Shown: piece after piece, positions 52,308-60,368 of the stretch | Layout: each line of letters begins with the position of its first letter | How positions within the stretch are numbered: the stretch's first letter is position 1 | Origin: Psychrobacillus psychrodurans | GTDB taxonomy: Bacteria; Bacillota; Bacilli; Bacillales_A; Planococcaceae | NCBI RefSeq assembly: GCF_027563345.1 | Contig: NZ_JAMKBK010000004.1 | Reading direction: 5' to 3' (one strand) | DNA length: 64,000 nucleotides | Program-made: the position numbers and the translations under genes | Notes under the pieces: generated by a model | What the model was told of the DNA's origin: nothing | Database searches by the model: none | The model's input: only the letters and a program-made list of their open reading frames with translations

Positions 52308-53107
52308 TGAAGAAAAGTGCTCGTGTCCTATCATTTGCACTTCTCCTCACTTTATTATTCCCATTATTAACACTCGCTGAATCTAATTATCCAGCTGCTC
52401 TGCCTGGGGAACTGTATGTCCAGGATTTCTATGATGTTCTATCAGAAGAGCAGGAGCAGGAGATTGAAGCACTTGGACAAAACTTAGAAAATGCTACTGG
52501 TTCCCAAATTGTCGTAATGACAGTCGAGTCTTTAGGTGGACAGGATGTTGCGACCTATGCAGTAGATGTAATGCGTGGATATGGTATTGGTGATGAGGAA
52601 AAAGATAATGGGGTCCTATTAATCCTGGAAATGGATCCAAATAAAAGCGGTAATCGTGATGTTTATATTGGCGTTGGCTACGGTTTAGAGGGTGCCTTAC
52701 CTGATGGGAAAGTTGGAAGGATATTAGATGAGTACACTTACCCTTTTCTAGAGCAAGGAAATGCTCCGGGAGCTATCCTATCTACATACCAACTTTTATA
52801 TAACCAGGTAGCTACTGAGTATGGTTGGGATGGCGAGTTGGCGAGTCCCCAGGAACCTTCCCCACTTGCTGGTTCTTCTGGTGGTGGATTCTCATTTCCT
52901 ATGATTATCGTCGGCATAGTTGTTATTTATTTGATTATGCAGATGATGTCTGGAGGCGGTGGTGGTACCGGTTCAGGTAGAAGACGGGTATTCGGTCCAG
53001 GAGGCTTCGGTGGAGGTTTTGGCGGAGGCGGAAGAAGTTCTGGCGGAGGCTTTGGAGGTTTCGGCGGCGGTAGCTCCGGAGGTGGAGGAGCAGGTCGTAA
53101 ATGGTGA
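52307..53107 (+). CDS. TPM domain protein (YgcG-like) with glycine-rich tail
   Basis: A 266-residue protein with a signal peptide (1-25), a TPM domain (about 35-165; YDVLSEEQEQEIEALGQ, SQIVVMTVESL, IGVGYGLEGALPD), one transmembrane helix (about 197-213) and a cytoplasmic Gly/Ser-rich tail with repeated GGGFGG that ends in RKW. The role is unknown; TPM domains in plants act in photosystem repair, and bacterial ones are often with lemA. The start ATG overlaps the lemA stop by one base, so the two are coupled. Confidence 0.9.
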   Translation: MKKSARVLSFALLLTLLFPLLTLAESNYPAALPGELYVQDFYDVLSEEQEQEIEALGQNLENATGSQIVVMTVESLGGQDVATYAVDVMRGYGIGDEEKDNGVLLILEMDPNKSGNRDVYIGVGYGLEGALPDGKVGRILDEYTYPFLEQGNAPGAILSTYQLLYNQVATEYGWDGELASPQEPSPLAGSSGGGFSFPMIIVGIVVIYLIMQMMSGGGGGTGSGRRRVFGPGGFGGGFGGGGRSSGGGFGGFGGGSSGGGGAGRKW

Positions 53108-53225
53108 ATGAAAAAAGCAATATCATTTTTGTAATTTCAGATTTAAAAACTAGCGTTTAAATTAGTTGATTCATGTTAAAAGTCTTTAAACAATAGGGCA
53201 TTTCTTTCGTTTAGAATTTGGTAGT

Positions 53226-53261
53226 AGGATACTTAAATTTAAACAGAAGGTGTCCTTTTTT
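53226..53261 (+). terminator. Possible terminator of lemA-TPM operon
   Basis: Stem AGGATAC/GTGTCCT (one G-U) with a 17-nt loop and T6. Confidence 0.5.
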
Positions 53262-53312
53262 GATACTTGAAATTATGCAGGGATTTTCTTGATATAGAAG
53301 GGATAATAGTTG

Positions 53313-53408
53313 TCTGGAGTGAAGGCTGCTACTCCTAGGGGGCAAGCGCGTGGGAGAGACTACAAGCTCGACCCGTGCCCCCAGGAAAGCGTCCGCCGTA
53401 ACTGAAAA
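53313..53408 (-). repeat. REP-like palindrome, inverted copy
   Basis: Read on the minus strand: CGGCGGACGCTTTCCTGGGGG, a GC-rich centre, then CCCCTAGGAGTAGCAGCC and TTCACTCCA, the same order as the copy at 48299. The region 53108-53564 has no gene. Confidence 0.65.
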
Positions 53409-53564
53409 CAATGGCTAAGAAGTATAAATAAAAATAAAGCAGTTCAAATTTTGTGGGTTTTGTACCAACCTCTTTTCTTATTTTGGATCTCCGATTTATG
53501 TGATTACTTAAACTATTGTGATAAAGTAATATAATAGTAAAAAGTAATGTGTGGGGGATGTAGG

Positions 53565-54011
53565 ATGAAACTAGTAGAGATCAACAAGGATAATTGGCTA
53601 AAAACGGTTCTTTTGACGACTAATGAAGATGGGAGGGCTACTGTAGTAGAAAAATTTGTAGCTTCCAATGCGCTGTCTATTGTGCAATCGATTTATGAAA
53701 CTGGTTGGAATGTTAGAGGTATTGAGTTAGATGATAAGATTATTGGCTTCACCATGTATGGATTAGATGAAGATACTAAGAATTACTGGATATGTCGATT
53801 AATGATTGATTACACCCAGCAGGGGAAAGGCTATGGTAGAAAAGTCATTCAATTGATCTTAGACGAAATGAAACAACTACATGATTGTAAAATGATTTAT
53901 CTATCAACAGAGCCAGACAATGAAGTAGCCATAAAACTATACGAAAGCTTTGGTTTCCAAAAAACAGGCAAGATGAATGAAGGAGAGGCAGAGTTTGTAT
54001 TGAATTTATGA
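53565..54011 (+). CDS. GNAT acetyltransferase, spermine/spermidine acetyltransferase-like (BltD/PaiA type)
   Basis: A 148-residue GNAT enzyme. The pattern VASNALSIVQSIYE, IIGFTMYGLDEDTKNYWICRLMID, YTQQGKGYGR (acetyl-CoA loop), STEPDNEVAIKLYESFGF closely follows Bacillus BltD-type polyamine acetyltransferases, so spermidine/spermine N-acetylation is the best guess (from memory of the family). ATG 53565 follows GGGGGATGTAGG; ATG 53547 adds six residues and overlaps this site. Confidence 0.8.
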   Translation: MKLVEINKDNWLKTVLLTTNEDGRATVVEKFVASNALSIVQSIYETGWNVRGIELDDKIIGFTMYGLDEDTKNYWICRLMIDYTQQGKGYGRKVIQLILDEMKQLHDCKMIYLSTEPDNEVAIKLYESFGFQKTGKMNEGEAEFVLNL

Positions 54012-54039
54012 GTAGGATACATATCGATAAGAAAAACAA

Positions 54040-54067
54040 AAAACCAACAAATAAATGTTGGTTTTTT
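54040..54067. terminator. Terminator after the GNAT gene, bidirectional
   Basis: AAAACCAACA/TGTTGGTTTT stem with A/T runs on both sides. Confidence 0.8.
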
Positions 54068-54139
54068 ATTTGAAACCGAAATCCGATGCCAATTAACAGC
54101 ACCACACAGCCATTGGAGTAGGCGTCGATTAATCGCGTA

Positions 54140-54898
54140 TTACTTCCCATTATCTCCAACAAATGCATTAAAGTTCTCTATTTTATCTCGAAGTTCTAAG
54201 CCCCCACCATCTTTAATTCCATTATAGCTGCCTAATTTTCCAGGCTCTGATGTAGAAAATATAAATTCTTCTCTTAATGTATGAAAAATTTTCTCTCCTT
54301 GGCTATTTGTTAGGGAGACCTCTATCGTGGGGCGATAGATATTGGGATGTTCTTTCTCCTGTGCCATTTTGATGTTTTCTAGGTGCATTTCTATATCATT
54401 ATCTATCAGATAATGATTATATTTGAACACCATAACTGAATTAACTGCTTTTGTGAGCATATCTTCAGTGAAGTACTCACCAAAAGTGGTTGGATAATAA
54501 TTCATTAAATCTTTATATTCCTTTGATTCTAGAAGTTGATCGTACTCTTCTTGGCTATCTGTTTTAGTTGTACTTTGAAGATTCCACCAATCGTCCATTA
54601 AGCGAGAAATCTCCATATTTGGACCATTGTATTCTCTTTCTAGCACTGCTGTAATAACTTCTTCATTGGATAGAGGCTGAGCTGTTTGTTCTGTCTCGGA
54701 GGGATTAGTAAAAGTAATGAATAGAAAGGAGGCAATGGCTACAATTGCCAATGAAATAAAAGCTGGAATGATATTGCGTTTTTTCTTTGTTTCAATTCTA
54801 CCCTTTAAGGCTATCCATGTATTATGCTTTGCTTCCGTTGAGCGCTCTACATCTTTCATTCCCTTAAAAAGCTTATCGAATTCGTTTGATGGTTCCAT
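54140..54898 (-). CDS. Putative membrane anti-sigma factor
   Basis: A 252-residue protein: a cytoplasmic N-terminal segment (1-50; EFDKLFKGMKDVERSTEAKHNTWIALK), one transmembrane helix (about 57-76) and an extracellular domain with no family I recognise. The gene directly follows an ECF sigma factor and overlaps it by 26 bp, the standard sigma/anti-sigma arrangement, so sequestering that sigma factor is the inferred job. Start at 54898 behind GGAGGACGTG. Confidence 0.75.
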   Translation of the reverse strand: MEPSNEFDKLFKGMKDVERSTEAKHNTWIALKGRIETKKKRNIIPAFISLAIVAIASFLFITFTNPSETEQTAQPLSNEEVITAVLEREYNGPNMEISRLMDDWWNLQSTTKTDSQEEYDQLLESKEYKDLMNYYPTTFGEYFTEDMLTKAVNSVMVFKYNHYLIDNDIEMHLENIKMAQEKEHPNIYRPTIEVSLTNSQGEKIFHTLREEFIFSTSEPGKLGSYNGIKDGGGLELRDKIENFNAFVGDNGK

Positions 54899-55397
54899 TT
54901 TCACGTCCTCCTTCCTGGTGAAATTCCTTTTTAAGTGCCTCAAGTGCTCGTGTCATTTTCATCTTTACTTTTGCCTCTGTCCAGCCCAGAATATAGGATG
55001 TTTCTTGAATCGAACATTCTTGTATCTTGCGTAACAGCAGTACTTCCTGATAATCTTTTTTTAGTTTACGTAGTGAGTCGTACATTTTAATAAGCTGTTC
55101 CTTTTGTTCATATCGATGCTCTGGTGATAGTACCTTAGTTTCTATATCATGTTCTTTTTCGAAGGTGAAAAAATGTACCACCCTTTTCCTTCGAAAATAG
55201 TCATAAGTGACATTACGAGCAATTTTTAATAACCAGGTAGCAGTTGAAGCTTGCTTGTTAAAAGTGTCTAGTCCTTTATATGCTTTATAAAATGTTTCTT
55301 GCGTAAGATCTTCAGCACTTTCTCTATGCCGGACAAGAAAGTAAATATAGCTATAAACTCTATCGCTGTGCTCTTTGTATAGCTGTTCCATCTCCAT
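54873..55397 (-). CDS. ECF-type RNA polymerase sigma factor
   Basis: A 174-residue group IV sigma factor. Region 2 (about 8-75) shows YSYIYFLVRHRESAEDLTQETFYKAY and TWLLKIARNVTYDYFRRK; region 4 (about 110-160) has YQEVLLLRKIQECSIQETSYILGWTEAKVK. It should direct polymerase to envelope-stress promoters, probably including its own. The partner anti-sigma gene overlaps its end. The signal is unknown. Start at 55397, seven bases after GGGGAGG. Confidence 0.9.
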   Translation of the reverse strand: MEMEQLYKEHSDRVYSYIYFLVRHRESAEDLTQETFYKAYKGLDTFNKQASTATWLLKIARNVTYDYFRRKRVVHFFTFEKEHDIETKVLSPEHRYEQKEQLIKMYDSLRKLKKDYQEVLLLRKIQECSIQETSYILGWTEAKVKMKMTRALEALKKEFHQEGGRENGTIKRIR

Positions 55398-55562
55398 CTT
55401 CTGACCTCCCCTTATTGCTACAGACGAACGGATGACTGAAAAGTATCGCTTTTACTGTATGTTAAAAACTAATTTGTATTAGAGTAATCATAACAAACGA
55501 ATTTCTTTGTCAAAAAGACTATAATAAGATGTATAAAATGTTTTTTGGGGAGGGATAGTAAA

Positions 55563-55793
55563 ATGATTGTCCATTTTTACACAAGACCAGGCTGTCATTT
55601 ATGTGATGATGCAAGACTAATGTTGAAGCTTGTAAGAGAAGATGTTGTATTTGATATAAAAGAAGTAAATATTGAAGAAGATGATGCACTGCATGAAAAA
55701 TATATGCTGATGATTCCTGTCATCGTATTGGAAGACAAAGTTATACAATATGGACAAGTAGATTACGCAACTATTCTGGAAGCATTACTTTGA
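55563..55793 (+). CDS. Glutaredoxin family protein
   Basis: A 76-residue thioredoxin-fold protein with the redox motif CHLC (FYTRPGCHLCDDA) and the cis-Pro in MIPVIVLED. Family members reduce disulfides or scan for thiols. ATG 55563 follows GGGGAGGG; an upstream in-frame ATG (55545) overlaps that site. Confidence 0.87.
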   Translation: MIVHFYTRPGCHLCDDARLMLKLVREDVVFDIKEVNIEEDDALHEKYMLMIPVIVLEDKVIQYGQVDYATILEALL

Positions 55794-55810
55794 TGGTAGT
55801 TAACATGCTC

Positions 55811-55902
55811 AATCGCAAGATCTATTTTTCAAATCGCAATAAAGGAACTTATAATCGCAATATCCAAAGTGGAAACCGCAATATACGATAGTAGTATCGC
55901 AA
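55811..55902 (-). repeat. 21-bp-phased octamer array A4 (AATCGCAA x5)
   Basis: AATCGCAA at 55811, 55832, 55853, then AACCGCAA at 55874 and TATCGCAA at 55895: four exact 21-bp steps, spacers unrelated. It is the reverse complement of the A2 octamer TTGCGATT. Lies between the glutaredoxin stop and the cggR promoter. Confidence 0.88.
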
Positions 55903-55961
55903 CAAAAGCCATTCATATAGATATACTAAAAGAATTTTTGGGAAAATTGAGCATTTTTAAG

Positions 55962-55990
55962 TTTCAAAATCTTGCTATTGGGAATATAAT
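55962..55990 (+). promoter_or_regulatory. Promoter of the cggR glycolytic operon
   Basis: TATAAT (55985-55990) with a weak -35 TTTCAA 17 nt upstream. Upstream of the CggR operator, as in B. subtilis. Confidence 0.55.
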
Positions 55991-56030
55991 ACTGTATTCT
56001 TAATTTAGAAATTAATTTTTTTTAAGTACA

Positions 56031-56068
56031 TGGGACAAAAAATGTAGTGGTGGGACAAAAACGTCACA
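56031..56068 (+). promoter_or_regulatory. CggR operator
   Basis: Two direct copies of TGGGACAAAA, at 56031 and 56051 (20 bp apart), the second followed by ACGTCAC. They match the B. subtilis CggR site of repeated GGGAC boxes between promoter and cggR. Bound CggR blocks transcription until fructose-1,6-bisphosphate is present. Confidence 0.82.
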
Positions 56069-56087
56069 GTCAGTTGGGATGTGAAAA

Positions 56088-57125
56088 ATGGATTCGTTAT
56101 TACAGGCTCAGTTAAAGTTAATGCCTGAGATGAGTATCTTGTTACAGAAAAGATATCGAATACTTCAAATGATTCAATTATCTGCTGGGTCCGGCCGTCG
56201 AGTAATCGGTGAACTTTTAGGGTTGTCGGAAAGAGAAACTAGAAAAGAATTAGACTTTTTGCGCAATCAAGGATTCATTGAAATATCGAGAGATGGAGCT
56301 AGTATAACTTCTTCTGGAAATGATTTATTGATAGAGCTTAAGGAAGTTGTACGAGAATGGTCTGGTAGATTGCAGCTCGAACAATCACTTGCAAGTTATT
56401 TAAATATAAAAGAAGTGATAATTGTTCCGGGAAATGTAGATACTAATACGAATACTGCGTTGCTCCAGTCAAAAGAAGCAGCAAAATATTTGGAAAGTAT
56501 ATTATCAGATGAGTCCATCATTGCTGTTACTGGCGGAACAACGATCGCTTCCATTTCGAATTATGTTCATCAAACTGACAAGTGGAAGCAACTATTATTT
56601 ATAGCTGCAAGAGGTGGGGTTGGTAAGGATGTTCGGCTTCAAGCTAACACAATAGCCTCTCTATTTGCGAACAAAATGAATGGTTCATATCGAACATTAT
56701 ACATGCCAGATAGCTTAAGTGAAGAAGCTTATTCTACGATGAAAAATGAACCATTTATAAAAGAAATGATGGATTTATACGAACGTACTAATATCATCAT
56801 TCATGGTATTGGGGACGCACTTGAGATGGCTCACCGAAGAAATTCTAGTGTAGAAGAAATGCAACGCTTGAAAGAAATTGGTGCAGTTAGTGAAGCTTTT
56901 GGGTATTACTTTAATAACCAAGGGGAAGCTGTACACAGAATTCGTACGATTGGTGTACAACTCAAGCAATTAGAAAATATGGAGCATCTTCTGGCAGTAG
57001 CTGGGGGCACAAAAAAAGCAAATGCTCTACTTTCATATTTTAAGCAAGCACCAGCCCAAACGGTTTTAGTAACCGATGAAGGTGCCGCACAAGAAATGAT
57101 GCAAATAATTGAACAAAACAACTAG
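56088..57125 (+). CDS. cggR: Central glycolytic gene regulator
   Basis: CggR represses the gapA operon and is released by fructose-1,6-bisphosphate. It has 345 residues: an N-terminal winged HTH (about 20-85; RRVIGELLGLSERETRKELDFL) and a SorC-type sugar-phosphate domain (GGTTIASI, IAARGGVGKDVRLQANTIASL). First gene of its own operon, 12 bp before gapA, with its operator just upstream. Confidence 0.96.
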   Translation: MDSLLQAQLKLMPEMSILLQKRYRILQMIQLSAGSGRRVIGELLGLSERETRKELDFLRNQGFIEISRDGASITSSGNDLLIELKEVVREWSGRLQLEQSLASYLNIKEVIIVPGNVDTNTNTALLQSKEAAKYLESILSDESIIAVTGGTTIASISNYVHQTDKWKQLLFIAARGGVGKDVRLQANTIASLFANKMNGSYRTLYMPDSLSEEAYSTMKNEPFIKEMMDLYERTNIIIHGIGDALEMAHRRNSSVEEMQRLKEIGAVSEAFGYYFNNQGEAVHRIRTIGVQLKQLENMEHLLAVAGGTKKANALLSYFKQAPAQTVLVTDEGAAQEMMQIIEQNN

Positions 57126-57137
57126 GAGGAATTTAAA

Positions 57138-58145
57138 ATGACAGTAAAATTAGCGATTAATGGTTTTGGACGTATTGGACGTAAAGTATTCAGAGAAGCT
57201 TTAGAACAAACAGAGATTGAAGTAGTAGCGATCAATGACTTAACGGATGCTGCAATGCTTGCTCATTTACTGAAATATGATTCAGTTCACGGAATCTTCA
57301 ATGCAGAAGTTTCTTCTGAAGGAGATTACCTTGTAGTAAATGGCAAAAACATTCGCGTATTCGCTGAAAAAGATCCTGCAGCATTACCGTGGAAAGAACA
57401 ACAAGTAGATATCGTTATTGAGTGTACAGGAATTTTTAGTACAACTGATAAAGCTAGCAAGCATATTGAAGCTGGAGCTAAAAAAGTAATTTTATCACAA
57501 CCTGCTAAAGACGATATGCCGACATTCGTTATGGGTGTAAATGCTGATCAATACAACCCAGCAACTGATCATGTAATTTCAAACGCTTCTTGTACGACTA
57601 ACTGTTTATCACCAATTGCAAAAGTTTTACAAGATCAATTTGGTATCAAACGTGGAATGATGACAACAATCCATTCATACACAAATGACCAACGTATTTT
57701 AGACTTACCGCATAGCGATTACCGTCGTGCTCGTGCAGCAGCAGAATCTATGATTCCTACAACAACAGGAGCAGCTGCAGCAGTAGCTAAAGTACTTCCT
57801 GAGTTGAAAGGGAAATTAGATGGTATGGCAGTTCGTGTACCAACTCCAAACGTATCAATCGTAGACTTTGTTGCTGAATTAGATAAAAACGTTACAGTAG
57901 AAGAATTGAATGCAGCTTTAAAACAAGCTTCTGACAATGAGTTAAAAGGAATCTTGGATTATAATGAACTTCCATTAGTTTCTAGAGACTATAACGGAAA
58001 TACAGCTTCATCTACAGTTGATGGACTTTCTACTATGGTACTTGAAGATAATTTAGTAAAAGTATTAGCATGGTATGACAATGAATCAGGATATTCTGCA
58101 CGTTGTATCGACCTAGCACTACTTATGGCTAATAAAGGACTATAA
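57138..58145 (+). CDS. gapA: Glyceraldehyde-3-phosphate dehydrogenase, glycolytic type
   Basis: Oxidises and phosphorylates GAP to 1,3-bisphosphoglycerate with NAD. It has 335 residues: NAD loop INGFGRIGRKVFR, catalytic C152 in SNASCTTNCL, WYDNESGYS near the end. The position behind cggR marks it as the NAD-dependent GapA rather than gluconeogenic GapB. RBS AGGAGG. Confidence 0.97.
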   Translation: MTVKLAINGFGRIGRKVFREALEQTEIEVVAINDLTDAAMLAHLLKYDSVHGIFNAEVSSEGDYLVVNGKNIRVFAEKDPAALPWKEQQVDIVIECTGIFSTTDKASKHIEAGAKKVILSQPAKDDMPTFVMGVNADQYNPATDHVISNASCTTNCLSPIAKVLQDQFGIKRGMMTTIHSYTNDQRILDLPHSDYRRARAAAESMIPTTTGAAAAVAKVLPELKGKLDGMAVRVPTPNVSIVDFVAELDKNVTVEELNAALKQASDNELKGILDYNELPLVSRDYNGNTASSTVDGLSTMVLEDNLVKVLAWYDNESGYSARCIDLALLMANKGL

Positions 58146-58234
58146 GATTTTCGTATTTGACTAGGAAAGACACATAAGATGAATGTGATTTTACGTGGCG
58201 AATCGATAGAATTACCTCTATAATAAAAGAGGGT

Positions 58235-58269
58235 AAAGGAGCCAGGGATTACCCCTAGCTCCTTTTTTT
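58235..58269 (+). terminator. Terminator or attenuating hairpin between gapA and pgk
   Basis: AAAGGAGCCAGGG against CCCCTAGCTCCTTT with T7: a strong hairpin inside what is usually one operon. Confidence 0.75.
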
Positions 58270-58282
58270 AACAGAATATCTG

Positions 58283-58383
58283 ACTAGCTACAGCGCCTAG
58301 CCCACAAGATGTGGGGCAGTCAGTGTTGCGACATGATGTCACAACATAAATTGACGTCTAAAGCGTAGGCGCTTGCGCTTTTC
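58283..58383 (+). repeat. Imperfect palindromic repeat in the gapA-pgk gap
   Basis: AGCGCCTA (58292-58299) and TAGGCGCT (58366-58373) are inverted, enclosing two smaller hairpins: CCCACAAGATGTGGG and GTTGCGACAT/ATGTCACAAC (58325-58345). The CTAGCTACAGCGCCTAG ... TAGGCGCTTGCGCTTTTC pattern recurs in many Bacillus genomes as an intergenic repeat (recalled, not searched). Confidence 0.65.
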
Positions 58384-58406
58384 AGAAATATAAGGAGGCT
58401 TATCTC

Positions 58407-59591
58407 ATGAAGGTAAAACAAACAATGAGCGATGTAGCTTTACAAGGAAAACGTGTATTTTGTCGTGTAGACTTCAACGTACCAATGGAAGATGGAGCAA
58501 TCACAGATGATACGAGAATTCGTGCAGCATTACCAACGATTAATAATTTAATCGCACAGGGTGCAAAAGTAATTCTTGCAAGTCATATGGGACGTCCTAA
58601 AGGTGAAGTAAAGGAAGATTTACGTTTGACTAAAGTTGGAGAGCACTTAGCAAAACTTTTGGATAAGCCAGTAAAAAAACTAGATGAATCTATTGGAGAA
58701 ACTGTAGAGAATGCAGTTTCAGCTATGAATGATGGAGACATCGTATTATTAGAAAATGTTCGCTTTCATGCAGGTGAAGAGAAGAATGATGCGGAGCTAG
58801 CAAAGTCCTTTGCAAAGCTTGCTGATGTTTACGTAAATGATGCATTTGGTGCAGCACATCGTGCACATGCTACGACAGAAGGTATTGCAAAATTACTTCC
58901 TGCGGTTTCAGGGCTATTGATGCAAAAAGAGTTAGATGTATTAGGCAAAGCTTTAGCAGATCCTGAGCGTCCTTTTACTGCCATTATTGGTGGAGCAAAA
59001 GTAAAAGATAAAATCGGTGTAATTGATCATCTATTGGACAAGGTTGATAATATTTTAATAGGTGGTGGCCTTTCTTATACATTTACAAAGGCACAAGGGC
59101 ATGAGATTGGTACATCTCTTCTAGAAGAAGATAAACTGGACCTTGCAAGAGGCTTCCTTGAAAAAGCAAAAGAAAAAGGTGTTTCTTTCTATTTGCCAGT
59201 AGATGTAGTAGTTGCAGATGAATTTTCAAAGGATGCTAACACAAAAGTAGTAGATATCGATCAAATTCCTTCTGATTGGATGGGATTAGATATTGGTCCA
59301 AAAACAAGAGAGCTTTATGCGGACGTTATTAAAAATAGTAACCTAATTATTTGGAATGGACCTATGGGAGTATTCGAAATGGAAGCATTTGCAGAAGGTA
59401 CAAAAGCGGTAGCAAATGCAATGGCTGAAACAGCAGGTTATACGATTATCGGAGGCGGCGATTCTGCTGCAGCTGTAGAAAAGTTCGAAGTCGGCGAGAA
59501 AATGGATCATATTTCGACTGGTGGAGGAGCTTCCTTAGAGTTTATGGAAGGTAAGGACTTACCAGGAGTTACTGCTTTAAACGATAAGTAA
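58407..59591 (+). CDS. pgk: Phosphoglycerate kinase
   Basis: Makes ATP and 3-phosphoglycerate from 1,3-bisphosphoglycerate. It has 394 residues: RVDFNVPMEDG, SHMGRPKG, ENVRFHAGEE, the ATP-site GGAKVKDKIG and the C-terminal IGGGDSAAAVEKF. RBS AAGGAGG. 261 bp after gapA, beyond a hairpin and a repeat, so it may have its own promoter. Confidence 0.97.
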   Translation: MKVKQTMSDVALQGKRVFCRVDFNVPMEDGAITDDTRIRAALPTINNLIAQGAKVILASHMGRPKGEVKEDLRLTKVGEHLAKLLDKPVKKLDESIGETVENAVSAMNDGDIVLLENVRFHAGEEKNDAELAKSFAKLADVYVNDAFGAAHRAHATTEGIAKLLPAVSGLLMQKELDVLGKALADPERPFTAIIGGAKVKDKIGVIDHLLDKVDNILIGGGLSYTFTKAQGHEIGTSLLEEDKLDLARGFLEKAKEKGVSFYLPVDVVVADEFSKDANTKVVDIDQIPSDWMGLDIGPKTRELYADVIKNSNLIIWNGPMGVFEMEAFAEGTKAVANAMAETAGYTIIGGGDSAAAVEKFEVGEKMDHISTGGGASLEFMEGKDLPGVTALNDK

Positions 59592-59606
59592 TGGAGGAGA
59601 TGTCAT

Positions 59607-60368
59607 ATGCGTAAACCAGTAATAGCAGGGAATTGGAAGATGTATAAAACACTTGGTGAGGCAAAGGAATTCGCGCTTCAGTTAAAAGAACTACAAGTGG
59701 ATAGCACAAAAGTAGATGCAGTAATCTGTGCTCCAGCGCTATTTTTAGATCAGCTTGTTCAAGCGACAAAAGGTTCATTCATTTCTATCGGTGCTCAAAC
59801 GATGCACGAGGAAAAAGAGGGAGCCTTCACTGGCGAAGTTAGTGGTCATCAGCTGAAAGATTTAGGAGTAGACTATGTAGTGATTGGTCACTCTGAACGT
59901 CGCCAGTATTTCAATGAAACAGATGAATCGGTCAATAAAAAAGTAAAATCTGCATTTGAAAATAGCTTAACACCAATCATTTGTGTAGGTGAAACATTAG
60001 AGCAACGTGAAAAAAATGAAACAGAAACTATTGTTTCCAACCAAGTAATGGCAGCAATTGAAGGATTAACAGAAGAGCAACTAATTCAGTCCATTATTGC
60101 TTATGAGCCTATTTGGGCAATTGGAACTGGGAAAACGGCTACTGCAGACGATGCAAATGACGTATGCCAAGCAATTCGTGAAACTATTTTAGATGGTTTT
60201 GGAGAAGAAGTGGCAAGTAAAGTTCGCATCCAATATGGTGGTAGTGTGAAACCTGAAAATATTGAAGAACTTCTTTCAAAGGAGCATATTGACGGTGCGT
60301 TAGTAGGAGGAGCAAGCCTGCAAGTAGATTCTTTTGTAAAACTATTGGAGGCTGGTGCAAATGCCTAA
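59607..60368 (+). CDS. tpiA: Triosephosphate isomerase
   Basis: Interconverts DHAP and GAP. It has 253 residues: GNWKMYKT (catalytic Lys), IGHSERRQYF (H95) and YEPIWAIGTGKTA (catalytic Glu), with the phosphate loop YGGSVKPEN. 15 bp after pgk, and its end overlaps gpmI by eight bases. Confidence 0.97.
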   Translation: MRKPVIAGNWKMYKTLGEAKEFALQLKELQVDSTKVDAVICAPALFLDQLVQATKGSFISIGAQTMHEEKEGAFTGEVSGHQLKDLGVDYVVIGHSERRQYFNETDESVNKKVKSAFENSLTPIICVGETLEQREKNETETIVSNQVMAAIEGLTEEQLIQSIIAYEPIWAIGTGKTATADDANDVCQAIRETILDGFGEEVASKVRIQYGGSVKPENIEELLSKEHIDGALVGGASLQVDSFVKLLEAGANA

